Of a stretch of DNA of 13,769 bases, positions 1 to 10,478 are shown piece by piece. Origin of the DNA: Rhizobacter sp. (GTDB taxonomy: Bacteria; Pseudomonadota; Gammaproteobacteria; Burkholderiales; Burkholderiaceae_C); assembly GCA_025359585.1 (NCBI GenBank), contig JANYFX010000647.1, positions 1 to 13,769 on the forward strand, given 5' to 3'. A model generated the notes under the pieces. It saw only the letters and a list, made by a program, of their open reading frames with translations, ran no database searches and had not been told where the DNA came from. Each line of letters starts with the position of its first letter. Positions within the stretch are counted from its first letter, which is position 1. The translations under genes were made by a program, and so were the position numbers.

Positions 1-297
1 AACATGCTCGAATCGCGCGGCATGAAGGGCACCGACAAGCAGCTCGAAAAGGCCCGTTCGCAAATCCGCGATCGGCTGACCCAGCTCGCGCCGATCTTCC
101 TGAAGAACAAGTACATGCTCGGCGACGATTTCTCGATGCTCGACGTCGCGATCGCGCCGCTCTTGTGGCGCCTCGACTACTACGGCATCGACATGTCGAA
201 GAACGCCGTGCCGCTGCTGAAGTACGCCGAGCGCATCTTCTCGCGCCCGGCCTACATCGAAGCGCTCACACCGTCGGAAAAGGTGATGCGCAAGTAA
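1..297 (+). CDS. sspA: Stringent starvation protein A, C-terminal part (5' end outside window)
   Basis: The reading frame is open from the first base and ends at TAA 295-297, so only about 98 C-terminal residues are visible of a family usually near 200 residues. This is the all-helical glutathione-S-transferase-like C-terminal domain. The stretch YMLGDDFSMLDVAIAPLLWR is the typical helix-capping 'D-x-S-x-x-D' segment of GST folds, and the tail SRPAYIEALTPSEKVMRK is characteristic of proteobacterial SspA. SspA has a GST fold but no GST role: it binds RNA polymerase and alters transcription under starvation and acid stress. The next gene, 29 bases downstream on the same strand, is sspB, the classic sspAB pair, and this supports the call over a generic GST. 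The internal ATG at 4 is not the real start; the N-terminal thioredoxin-like domain lies to the left of the window. Confidence 0.93.
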   Translation, partial: NMLESRGMKGTDKQLEKARSQIRDRLTQLAPIFLKNKYMLGDDFSMLDVAIAPLLWRLDYYGIDMSKNAVPLLKYAERIFSRPAYIEALTPSEKVMRK

Positions 298-326
298 GCG
301 CGGCGCCGCACACGCCAACCGCCACG

Positions 327-860
327 ATGAGCTCGCCCCCGATCGCCCCCGCGACTGCCGGCACGTCCACGCGCCCGTACCTCATACGGGCGCTGCACGA
401 CTGGTGCACCGACAACGGCTTCACGCCGTATGTCGCGGTGTTCGTCGACGCGAGCGTGCAGGTACCGATGGAATACGTGAAGAACAACGAGATCGTGCTC
501 AACGTCGGCTTCGAGGCGACGAGCTCGCTGAAGCTCGGCAACGAAGCCATCGAGTTCAAGGCACGTTTCGGCGGCAGCTCACGCGAGATCGTCGTGCCCA
601 TCGATCATGTGATCGCGATCTACGCGCGCGAAAACGGGCAGGGCATGGCGTTTCCGATGCCCGCCGACGGGCACAAACCAGCCGCAGGCGAGCCCGATGC
701 GGCCACGATCGCCAGCGGCGTGAGCGCGATGCGCGGCCCGCGTCTCACGCTGACCGGCTCGTCCAACGCCAAGGCCGAAAACACCCGCGACGACGCCGAC
801 GGCCCGACACCGCCGGAGCCGCCGACCGGTGGCCGGCCATCGCTCAAGCGTGTCAAGTAG
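327..860 (+). CDS. sspB: ClpXP protease specificity-enhancing factor SspB
   Basis: A 177-residue protein. SspB is the adaptor that captures ssrA-tagged polypeptides and delivers them to ClpXP. The substrate-binding domain covers about residues 13-115, beginning RPYLIRALHDWCTDNGFTPY and containing the conserved NNEIVLNVG and IYARENGQGMAFP segments. A low-complexity, charged and Pro/Gly-rich linker follows (about 116-166). The last nine residues, GRPSLKRVK, match the ClpX-binding (XB) tail R-P-x-L-x-x-V-K seen in E. coli SspB, so the adaptor should be functional. The ATG at 327 is chosen because similarity begins just after it; the frame is open further upstream, but that sequence overlaps sspA and is not SspB-like. 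No strong Shine-Dalgarno precedes it, so translation may be coupled to sspA 29 bases upstream. Confidence 0.95.
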   Translation: MSSPPIAPATAGTSTRPYLIRALHDWCTDNGFTPYVAVFVDASVQVPMEYVKNNEIVLNVGFEATSSLKLGNEAIEFKARFGGSSREIVVPIDHVIAIYARENGQGMAFPMPADGHKPAAGEPDAATIASGVSAMRGPRLTLTGSSNAKAENTRDDADGPTPPEPPTGGRPSLKRVK

Positions 861-882
861 CAGCGGCGGCGAGACCTATACT
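851..882 (+). promoter_or_regulatory. Possible promoter for tRNA-Thr
   Basis: TATACT at 877-882 is a near-consensus -10 hexamer lying about 45 bases before the mature tRNA 5' end, a normal leader distance. The -35 side is poor: only TGTCAA/TCAAGT-like sequence at 851-858, at the very end of sspB. The call rests mostly on the -10 box and its position. Confidence 0.35.
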
Positions 883-927
883 TTCATCCCCTGAAGTTTC
901 GGCCCATCGAGGGCCTGATTCGGCAGC

Positions 928-1003
928 GCCGGCTTAGCTCAGTTGGTAGAGCACCCGCCTTGTAAGCGGAAGGTCGTCAGTTCGATTCCGACAGCCGGCA
1001 CCA
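928..1003 (+). tRNA. tRNA-Thr (anticodon TGT)
   Basis: A 76-base cloverleaf with an encoded CCA. The acceptor arm GCCGGCT (928-934) pairs perfectly with AGCCGGC (993-999), with discriminator A at 1000 and CCA at 1001-1003. The D arm is GCTC/GAGC (937-940 with 949-952). The anticodon loop CTTGTAA (959-965) places TGT at 961-963, which decodes ACA (Thr). The anticodon stem has four good pairs and a C-A mismatch at its top. The T arm contains the standard TTCGATT (981-987). It stands alone between sspB and the convergent dciA-like gene. I see no clear terminator behind it in 1004-1049. Confidence 0.97.
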
Positions 1004-1049
1004 TCTCCCGTTCAGCACAGTTGGTTTCACAGAGACCGGCTGCGGGCGC

Positions 1050-1367
1050 TCAGCCCGATTGAACCTTGACCCTGACTGCGTTAACCTGCCAGCCTCGCTC
1101 TCGAAGAACTTCTTCCAGGCGCGGCTGAAGTTGCCGCAGCTTGGCAGCCACAGAGGCATTGGCCGCCAACAAGGACCAGCCCGCTTCATCGACCGGCCCC
1201 GGCTTCACGTGCGGGGCCAATGCGGCCGGCAGGCAAGGCTTGATCGCGGAGAAGCGGGCATTCGAGTCCTGCATCAACTGCGCCAGGCGCGCCAGAGGCG
1301 CACTGCGCTGCAGCGCCTCTTCGATGCGCAAGGCGTTGGGCGTGACCGGAGTTGGCTTTGGGTTCAC
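1050..1367 (-). CDS. DciA-type DUF721 protein (predicted replicative-helicase loader)
   Basis: About 105 residues if started at the GTG at 1367-1365. The core LQRSAPLARLAQLMQ...PCLPAALAPHVKPGP followed by W-x-L-L-A-A-N-A-S-V-A-A-K-L-R-Q-L-x-P-R-L is the typical short betaproteobacterial DUF721 protein. DUF721 members include DciA, the ancestral loader of the DnaB replicative helicase, in bacteria lacking DnaC/DnaI. The gene is divergent from the M23 peptidase and convergent with the tRNA. There is no ATG between the domain and the start of the neighbouring gene: the candidates are GTG 1367 or TTG 1331, neither with a visible Shine-Dalgarno. An ATG at 1502 would overlap the peptidase gene deeply and adds non-DUF721 sequence, so I reject it. 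The family call is firm; the start is uncertain and the helicase-loading role is inferred from the family. Confidence 0.8.
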   Translation of the reverse strand: MNPKPTPVTPNALRIEEALQRSAPLARLAQLMQDSNARFSAIKPCLPAALAPHVKPGPVDEAGWSLLAANASVAAKLRQLQPRLEEVLRERGWQVNAVRVKVQSG

Positions 1368-1370
1368 CCG

Positions 1371-1377
1371 AGGGAGT
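1371..1377 (+). promoter_or_regulatory. Shine-Dalgarno site that sets the start of the M23 peptidase
   Basis: AGGGAGT lies six bases before the ATG at 1384. It is one of the clearer ribosome-binding sites in the window. It decides against the longer reading frame that is open to about 1141 and would run antisense through dciA. Confidence 0.7.
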
Positions 1378-1383
1378 GTAGCG

Positions 1384-2346
1384 ATGCAGATCTTGATCAC
1401 CCACGGCACGTTGGCGCGCACGCGCGTGCTGCAGTTCAACCGCTGGCAGCTCGGCGCGGCCCTCGCGGCCCTGATCGTCGCATTGACCTTGCTCTCGGGC
1501 ACCGTCTACCACTTCGTGTTCCTGAAAGCCGCGCGTGAAGGCTGGCCGGTGGTGAGCCCGCTGATGCGGCTGGTGGTTCGCGACGAGTTCGCGCAGCGTG
1601 ACCGCTTCCTGCGCGAGAACCTCGACGCCATGGCGCAGAAGGTCGGCGAAGTGCAGGCCAAGATGATCAAGCTCGAAGCGATGGGCGAGCGGGTCTCGGG
1701 CATCGTCGGCATCAAGCCCGACGAGCTCAAACAACTCGCGCCGAAGTCGGCTGCGGGCGGGCCCTTCGTGCCCTTCGCGCCGGGCGCGGGGCTCTCGATG
1801 GACCAGTTGAAAGGCACGCTCGGCTCGCTCGACGTGGAGGCCGACCAGCGCACCGACCTGTTCACGCTCGTCGAGTCGCGCCTGCTCGAAAAACGCCTCG
1901 CCGACCTGATGATCCCCAACAGCCGCCCGGTCGAAGGGCCGATCGGCTCGGGTTTCGGTTTTCGCTCCGACCCGTTTTCTGGCCGGGCCGCCTTGCACAC
2001 CGGCCTGGACTTTCCGGCCGAGGCCGGCACCAAGGTCTACGCTTCGGCCGGCGGCGTGGTGCTGCTGAGCGAATATCACCCGGAGTACGGCAACCTGGTC
2101 GAGCTCGTCCACGGCAACGGCCTCGTCACCCGCTACGCGCACAACTCGCGCGTGTTGGTGAAAGTGGGCGATCTCATCAGGCGTGGTCAGGTCATCTCCG
2201 AGGTCGGTACCTCGGGCCGCTCGACCGGGGCCCACCTGCACTTCGAAGTGCTGCTCGACGGTGTGCCGCAAGACCCGGCGAAGTTTTTGGCGGGTGGCGA
2301 AGCGGCTTCGCTGGCCGCGGCCAAACCGAGGCGAGCGCGGCGCTGA
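1384..2346 (+). CDS. Membrane-anchored M23/LytM-family metallopeptidase
   Basis: A 320-residue protein. A single hydrophobic segment at about residues 22-47 (WQLGAALAALIVALTLLSG...) serves as a membrane anchor with the rest periplasmic. A charged helical, coiled-coil-like region follows (about 66-102), and the LytM domain spans about 184-302. The zinc motifs are intact: H205-x3-D209 in LHTGLD, Y-A-H253, and H284-x-H286 in HLHFE. H205, D209 and H286 should bind zinc, with H253 and H284 catalytic. M23 enzymes cleave peptide crosslinks of peptidoglycan, so a cell-wall remodelling role is likely. The gene sits just upstream of secA, an arrangement common in Burkholderiales. The start is fixed by the GGGAG site. 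The Ala/Arg-rich tail (about 303-320) is probably disordered. Confidence 0.93.
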   Translation: MQILITHGTLARTRVLQFNRWQLGAALAALIVALTLLSGTVYHFVFLKAAREGWPVVSPLMRLVVRDEFAQRDRFLRENLDAMAQKVGEVQAKMIKLEAMGERVSGIVGIKPDELKQLAPKSAAGGPFVPFAPGAGLSMDQLKGTLGSLDVEADQRTDLFTLVESRLLEKRLADLMIPNSRPVEGPIGSGFGFRSDPFSGRAALHTGLDFPAEAGTKVYASAGGVVLLSEYHPEYGNLVELVHGNGLVTRYAHNSRVLVKVGDLIRRGQVISEVGTSGRSTGAHLHFEVLLDGVPQDPAKFLAGGEAASLAAAKPRRARR

Positions 2347-2396
2347 GCCTGTGTGGCGACGCGGCTTCGGTGCAAGGCGCCGCCGCAGTGCCCGAA

Positions 2397-2405
2397 TGCT
2401 AAAAT
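2397..2405 (+). promoter_or_regulatory. Extended -10 promoter candidate for secA
   Basis: TGCTAAAAT is an extended -10 element (TGn followed by TAAAAT at 2400-2405). There is no recognisable -35 at the right distance, which extended -10 promoters tolerate. It predicts a transcript starting near 2412 with an untranslated leader of roughly 155 bases before the secA ATG at 2569. Confidence 0.5.
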
Positions 2406-2411
2406 TTGCGG

Positions 2412-2568
2412 CTTTGGCGGGCTTGCTCCGCCTTGTGACCGCCGTGCAATCACCTTGAATTTGCGCGGGCCGCCCGCAGCTTTCACCTTTCGCCGCTTCG
2501 ATTTTCAGCCCAGGCTCCGGCCGGTTGAGCAGCGGTTTTCGCCCCGCGATTTCAACCCCGTACGCCGC
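2412..2568 (+). promoter_or_regulatory. secA leader region with two GC hairpins
   Basis: The gap between the M23 gene and secA (2347-2568, 222 bases) holds no convincing gene. It carries two inverted repeats: GGCGG (2416-2420) with CCGCC (2428-2432), loop 7; and GCGGG (2465-2469) with CCCGC (2473-2477), loop 3. Neither has a T-run, so they are not obvious terminators. They might structure the secA messenger leader. I see no SecM-like arrest peptide, and no function can be assigned from sequence alone. Confidence 0.35.
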
Positions 2569-5313
<2,745 letters not shown>

Positions 5314-5433
5314 AGCGCGGGCGGCGCTGCCACGTTTCAGAGTGAGGCCGTCGCGCCACTGAGGCGTGTCGCATGTTGATCCGCCTGCGGGCATTGCGGC
5401 ACTTTTCGGTGCGCCACGGTATGCTCGTCGTCT
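5314..5433 (+). promoter_or_regulatory. Gap between secA and the hybrid kinase; weak -10 only
   Basis: This 120-base stretch shows no gene. A short AGCGC/GCGCT inverted repeat (5315-5329) just after secA lacks a T-run. TATGCT at 5420-5425 could be a -10 box for the kinase, but the nearest TTGCGG (5394-5399) is 20 bases away, which is too far. If TATGCT is real, the transcript would start within a few bases of the ATG at 5434 and be nearly leaderless, which would fit the missing ribosome-binding site. Confidence 0.25.
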
Positions 5434-7212
<1,779 letters not shown>

Positions 7213-7290
7213 AATTTCGCCCCCACGTCGCTCCGCTCCTGCCCCCCGAGGGGGCGCTCAGCCGCCTTGGGGCGGCCCGGCGCCGGCTGA
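7213..7290. terminator. Double-hairpin intergenic element between convergent genes
   Basis: Directly after the kinase stop comes a GC-rich element with nested symmetry: GCCCCC-CGA-GGGGGC (7241-7255), GCCGCC-TTGG-GGCGGC (7261-7276), and an outer TCAGCCG (7258-7264) with CGGCTGA (7284-7290). CGCCCCC at 7218-7224 could also pair with GGGGGCG at 7250-7256. From memory, near-identical 'GAGGGGGCG...CCTTGGGGCGGCCCGGCG' elements recur between genes in many Burkholderiales genomes. Placed between two converging genes, it could stop transcription from both sides, although there is no long T-run. It is probably a dispersed repeat as well. Confidence 0.65.
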
Positions 7291-7303
7291 AGTCGCGTCG
7301 AGA

Positions 7304-8248
7304 TCAGGCCAGCGCGGCCCACTCTGTGACGCCGGTGCGCTCTTCGCCCCAGGCGGTGTCGAGCTCGATCTTCTTGATCGCTTCGACTGCACCTTCTTCG
7401 GCCCCGCCGGCCTTGCGCACCTGGGCGCGCGCGAGGCGCTCCATCAGGCGCAGGTCGCGGTCGGTGAGGGTCATCGCGGTTTCGGTCCACTGCTCGACGA
7501 TCTGCATCAGCGTGGCATACGTGATCGGCGCGGCGACGCGGCGTGCCTCGAGCGCGGCGAGCGTGCCGCGCAGGCGCGGGTGCACCGAGTTCACCACCGC
7601 CGAGAGCGCGGCTTCGCCTTCGCCGTCTTCGACCACGAGGTCGGCCAGGTGGCGGCGGAACAACTGGTCGGCGGTGTAGAGCCGGCCCGACAGGATCATT
7701 TCGTTGGCGACCGAAAAGCCGGCCTTGCGGATCGTGAAGTTCCACGCGCCCATGCCCGGGAACAGGTTGAACAGCACTTCGGGGAAGCCGGCCTGCGCGC
7801 TGCGCTCGAAGATGACCTTGTGGAATGGCAGCACCGACTCGAGCCCGCCGCCGAGTGTGTCGCCTTGCACCAGCACGGTCGTGTGCACACCGAGCTGCGA
7901 GGCGTTTTCCATCCACCACACGAGGTCGACACAACGCCGGCCGTACATGCGCAGCGAGTCGAGGTCGCGGGCGCGAATCAGCAGCACGAACAGCGACAGG
8001 TCGCCGCCGAAGTTGAAGACACCCGGCACGTCGGACGTCATCACGAAGTGCTTCACGAGGCCGGCGCTTTCGGCGATGTCGGAGAACACCCGCTGCAGCT
8101 CGCCCATCGCGGCCAGGCTGTAACACTGGATCGGTTTCACGCAGGTGCGCACGCGCAGCGCGGCCAGTTCGGCGTTCCATTCGAGCCGGATGTACCGGTA
8201 CGGCCGGCTCAGCATCGCGGTGAGGGCAGGGGGCGATGCAGGTTTCAT
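7304..8248 (-). CDS. RpfF-like crotonase, putative DSF-family signal synthase
   Basis: A 314-residue crotonase-fold protein. The region GVFNFGGDLSLFVLLIRARD (about 76-95), LVQGDTLGGGLES (126-138) and FPEVLFNLFPGMGAW (155-169) follows Xanthomonas/Burkholderia RpfF far more closely than ordinary enoyl-CoA hydratases. The two glutamates needed for the dehydratase/thioesterase reaction are present as E137 and E157, with the same 20-residue spacing as E141/E161 of RpfF. RpfF makes cis-2-unsaturated fatty acids from acyl-ACP as diffusible signals. An extra C-terminal tail of about 35 residues (280-314) is beyond RpfF length. The ATG at 8248 overlaps the stop of the upstream gene (ATGA), so translation is probably coupled; no Shine-Dalgarno is seen. 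M12 is an alternative start. The family is clear; the exact product is not knowable from sequence. Confidence 0.85.
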   Translation of the reverse strand: MKPASPPALTAMLSRPYRYIRLEWNAELAALRVRTCVKPIQCYSLAAMGELQRVFSDIAESAGLVKHFVMTSDVPGVFNFGGDLSLFVLLIRARDLDSLRMYGRRCVDLVWWMENASQLGVHTTVLVQGDTLGGGLESVLPFHKVIFERSAQAGFPEVLFNLFPGMGAWNFTIRKAGFSVANEMILSGRLYTADQLFRRHLADLVVEDGEGEAALSAVVNSVHPRLRGTLAALEARRVAAPITYATLMQIVEQWTETAMTLTDRDLRLMERLARAQVRKAGGAEEGAVEAIKKIELDTAWGEERTGVTEWAALA

Positions 8249-8892
8249 ACGGATTCGAACAGGCGGGTGAAGTGGTGAAAGTTGACGAGGGTGGACTCGG
8301 CGATCGCGTCGCGCGCTTCGTCGTCGGTGATGGTGTTGAGCAGGATGCGCAGCTCGGCCATGTGCTCGGTGTCCATCGTGGCGTGCGAGCTGATGAACGA
8401 GACGCCGCGGTCACCTTCGAGCAGCAGCGACTCGCGGATCGCCGAAGAGAACGGCCCGCCGTAGACCGACGCGATCACTTCCAATGCATACATCATGCCC
8501 AGCACCGAACACGGGTGGCGGCGGTCGGCCGACCAGTAGTTGTAGCCATTGAGCGCCAGCGTGTGGGTGCCGGCGGCGTGCGCGCGGGTGGCGGCGTGGG
8601 CCACGCCCACCGCTTCGAGGTCGTTCATCACCCACTCTTCGTGGCCCGACTCTTCCTGCATGTGCTCGTACAGGAAGTAGCGCACCTGGCGGTGGCTGTC
8701 GGGCACGCGGCTGGCCGCCGCGGCACACACCGGGTTGAAGTGCCAGACCACGTGGTACAGCTCCAGCAGCAGCTTGCGATAGCGTTCGACCGACATGCCG
8801 TTGGCCACGGCTTCCAGCACCACGGGGTTGGTTTCGAACTCGCGGCGCGCTTCGTCGGTGCGCGTCACCAGATCGGCGAAAAAAGGCAACAT
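8245..8892 (-). CDS. Haem-oxygenase-fold putative metal-dependent oxidase (TenA/PqqC/CADD-like)
   Basis: A 215-residue, all-helical, soluble protein of the 'iron-containing redox enzyme' / haem-oxygenase-like group. Candidate metal ligands are H77, E80, E81 and H84 in the helix EHMQEESGHEEW, E138 in MYALEVIASVYGG, and H170-x3-D174-x2-H177 in SHATMDTEHMAEL. The last pattern and its 32-residue distance from E138 match the ligand spacing I recall for the diiron protein CADD, although the position equivalent to the CADD glutamate before H84 is a histidine (H77). Relatives act as oxygenases or oxidases on small molecules; UndA, for example, acts on fatty acids. It is the first gene of the operon with the rpfF-like gene, which suggests the two act on the same fatty-acid metabolite. 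AGGA precedes the ATG at 8892 at good distance. The substrate is unknown. Confidence 0.8.
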   Translation of the reverse strand: MLPFFADLVTRTDEARREFETNPVVLEAVANGMSVERYRKLLLELYHVVWHFNPVCAAAASRVPDSHRQVRYFLYEHMQEESGHEEWVMNDLEAVGVAHAATRAHAAGTHTLALNGYNYWSADRRHPCSVLGMMYALEVIASVYGGPFSSAIRESLLLEGDRGVSFISSHATMDTEHMAELRILLNTITDDEARDAIAESTLVNFHHFTRLFESV

Positions 8893-8942
8893 TCGGTGTC
8901 CTGGAAACAGAGCGTGGACCCAGGTCGGCCCACAAGGTAGGG

Positions 8943-8971
8943 ATTGACACGGGTGAAGACAAATTCGTCAA
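8943..8971 (-). promoter_or_regulatory. Candidate promoter of the rpfF-like operon
   Basis: Read on the minus strand: TTGACG (8971-8966), a 17-base spacer, then GTCAAT (8948-8943). The -35 is strong and the -10 is mediocre. It would give a leader of about 45 bases before the ATG at 8892. The same block contains TTGACA on the plus strand (8944-8949), so TTGAC and GTCAA form an inverted repeat 18 bases apart (8944-8971) that could also be a regulator site. Confidence 0.45.
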
Positions 8972-9100
8972 CAACTGTGAACTCTAATGCAGCGTTGTGA
9001 CGTTGCCCATTGGCAGGCTTTACAGGTTGGCGCTTGTTTCACGTCGTTGTGGCGCGTTCAGCGACGTGCGGCCGGTGGTTCGCCAACTTGTGCAAAAGCG

Positions 9101-9129
9101 TTGGCTCGACGAGGCGCGGTTCATACAAT
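9101..9129 (+). promoter_or_regulatory. Sigma70-type promoter of argJ
   Basis: TTGGCT (9101-9106) and TACAAT (9124-9129) are separated by exactly 17 bases. The predicted transcript starts near 9136, about 27 bases before the argJ ATG at 9163. This is the best-formed promoter in the window. No ARG-box was recognised. Confidence 0.65.
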
Positions 9130-9162
9130 GCCGCTCACCCTTTTCACTACGTGCCCTCTCCC

Positions 9163-10392
9163 ATGCCGGTCAACCTGCAAGCCCCCGATCCCCAGAGCCT
9201 GTTCCCGGTGCAAGGCGTTGCGCTGGGCATCACGATGGCGGGCGTGCGCAAAGCCAACCGGCGTGACCTGACCGTTGTCACCATTGCCGAAGGGTCGAGC
9301 GTGGCCGGGGTCTTCACCGGCAACCGCTTCTGCGCCGCGCCGGTGCAGCTGTGCCGCACGCACCTCGCGGGCCTGCTCAGCCCGCGCGCCATCGTCGTCA
9401 ACACCGGCAACGCGAATGCCGGCACGGGCGAAGACGGTCTGGCACGGGCGCGCGCCACCTGCGTGGCACTGGCCCGGCACCTGAAGATCGCACCCGAACA
9501 GGTGCTGCCGTTCTCGACCGGCGTGATCATGGAAAGCCTGCCCGTCGATCGCATCGAAGCCGGTTTGCCCGCGGCGATCGCCGATCTGGCGGCCGACCAT
9601 TGGGGCGCGGCCGCCGAGGCCATCATGACCACCGACACGCTGCCCAAGGCGGCCTCGGCGCGGTTGCAGATCGGTGGCAAGACCGTCACGATCACGGGCA
9701 TCAGCAAGGGCGCCGGCATGATCCGGCCGAACATGGCGACGATGCTGTCGTTCATCGCCACGGACGCGGTGATCGCGCCCGCGCTGGTGCAAGCGCTGGT
9801 GCGCGACGCAGCCGACCAGTCCTTCAACCGCATCACGATCGACGGCGACACGTCGACCAACGATTCTTTCGTGTTGATCGCCACGCAGCAGGCCCGCCAC
9901 GCAGAGATCACACAACTCGACACCGGCGACGGCAAGCTGTTGCGCGACGCCGTGGTGATGGTCGCGCAGCAATTGGCGCAAGCCATCGTGCGCGACGGCG
10001 AAGGTGCCACCAAGTTCATCAGCGTCTGCATCGACGGTGGCAAAACCGAAGACGAGTGCCGCCAGGTGGCCTACGCCATCGCGCACTCGCCGCTGGTGAA
10101 GACGGCGTTCTTCGCGAGCGACCCGAACCTCGGGCGCATCCTCGCGGCGGTCGGGTATGCCGGCATCACCCACCTCGACCAGACGAAGATCGACCTGTTT
10201 CTCGACGACGTGGCTGTGGTCAAGAACGGCGGGAGGCTGCCGACCTACCGCGAAGAAGACGGCCAACGTGTGATGAAACAGAGCGAGATCACGGTGCGCG
10301 TGAACCTGCACCGCGGCCCGGCCAGCACGACCGTGTGGACCTGCGACCTCAGCTACGACTACGTGAAGATCAACGCCGACTACCGTTCCTGA
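9163..10392 (+). CDS. argJ: Bifunctional ornithine acetyltransferase / N-acetylglutamate synthase
   Basis: A 409-residue protein, the usual ArgJ length. ArgJ moves the acetyl group from N-acetylornithine to glutamate (and in bifunctional forms from acetyl-CoA to glutamate), closing the cyclic arginine pathway in the cytoplasm. Hallmarks: the N-terminal NRRDLTVVTIAEGSSVAGVF and FCAAPV, the STGVIME stretch (118-124), and the autoprocessing site KGAGMIRPNMATML (182-195). There the precursor cleaves itself between A192 and T193, and T193 becomes the catalytic nucleophile of the beta chain. TIDGDTSTNDS (225-235) and the C-terminal NADYRS are also typical. The ATG at 9163 is chosen from family similarity and promoter position; the frame is open further upstream to a TTG at 9010 without ArgJ-like content. 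It lacks a clear Shine-Dalgarno. Confidence 0.98.
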   Translation: MPVNLQAPDPQSLFPVQGVALGITMAGVRKANRRDLTVVTIAEGSSVAGVFTGNRFCAAPVQLCRTHLAGLLSPRAIVVNTGNANAGTGEDGLARARATCVALARHLKIAPEQVLPFSTGVIMESLPVDRIEAGLPAAIADLAADHWGAAAEAIMTTDTLPKAASARLQIGGKTVTITGISKGAGMIRPNMATMLSFIATDAVIAPALVQALVRDAADQSFNRITIDGDTSTNDSFVLIATQQARHAEITQLDTGDGKLLRDAVVMVAQQLAQAIVRDGEGATKFISVCIDGGKTEDECRQVAYAIAHSPLVKTAFFASDPNLGRILAAVGYAGITHLDQTKIDLFLDDVAVVKNGGRLPTYREEDGQRVMKQSEITVRVNLHRGPASTTVWTCDLSYDYVKINADYRS

Positions 10393-10399
10393 GCCGGGG

Positions 10400-10456
10400 C
10401 AGAGTCAGGCTCTGCGCTGGCGCGCAACGCGAGGCACGGGTGTTCACGAGACACCC
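10400..10456 (+). terminator. Two small hairpins after argJ / before the MFS gene
   Basis: The 86-base gap 10393-10478 contains CAGAG-TCAGG-CTCTG (10400-10414) and a perfect GGGTGT-TCACGAG-ACACCC (10438-10456). Neither is followed by a T-run, so rho-independent termination is not certain. The second, lying about 22 bases before the MFS start, could instead be an operator or messenger-leader structure. Confidence 0.3.
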
Positions 10457-10478
10457 GACACTAGAACAAGGTGAGGCC

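Larger units (their letters stand above)
8893..9162. promoter_or_regulatory. Divergent control region between the rpfF-like operon and argJ
   Basis: This 270-base gap holds no gene that I can support; short open frames across it have no family-like content. It contains the minus-strand promoter candidate (8943-8971), the argJ promoter (9101-9129) and an inverted TTGAC...GTCAA pair. The base composition is less GC-rich than the flanking genes around 8941-8990. Confidence 0.6.

Noticed and set aside
977..1189. Short minus-strand open frame overlapping the end of the tRNA and dciA
   Set aside because: It overlaps the tRNA-Thr and lies out of frame over the conserved DUF721 domain; there is no independent support.
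2353..2568. 72-codon N-terminal extension of secA
   Set aside because: The frame is open but has no SecA similarity, and it would place the start before the likely promoter at 2397-2405. The family start is at 2569.
7304..8248. Calling the crotonase a plain enoyl-CoA hydratase of beta-oxidation
   Set aside because: The GDLSLF, GGGLES and FPEVLFNLFPGMGAW segments and the spacing of the two glutamates match RpfF rather than FadB/EchA-type enzymes, and no beta-oxidation genes are adjacent.
8236..8940. Plus-strand open frame opposite the haem-oxygenase-like gene
   Set aside because: It has a His/Val/Gly-rich antisense composition and no domain, while the minus-strand frame has clear family motifs and a ribosome-binding site.
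9351..10478. Upstream in-frame extension of the MFS gene through argJ
   Set aside because: The sequence is an Arg/His-rich alternate-frame shadow of argJ. The MFS family start and a good ribosome-binding site are at 10479.
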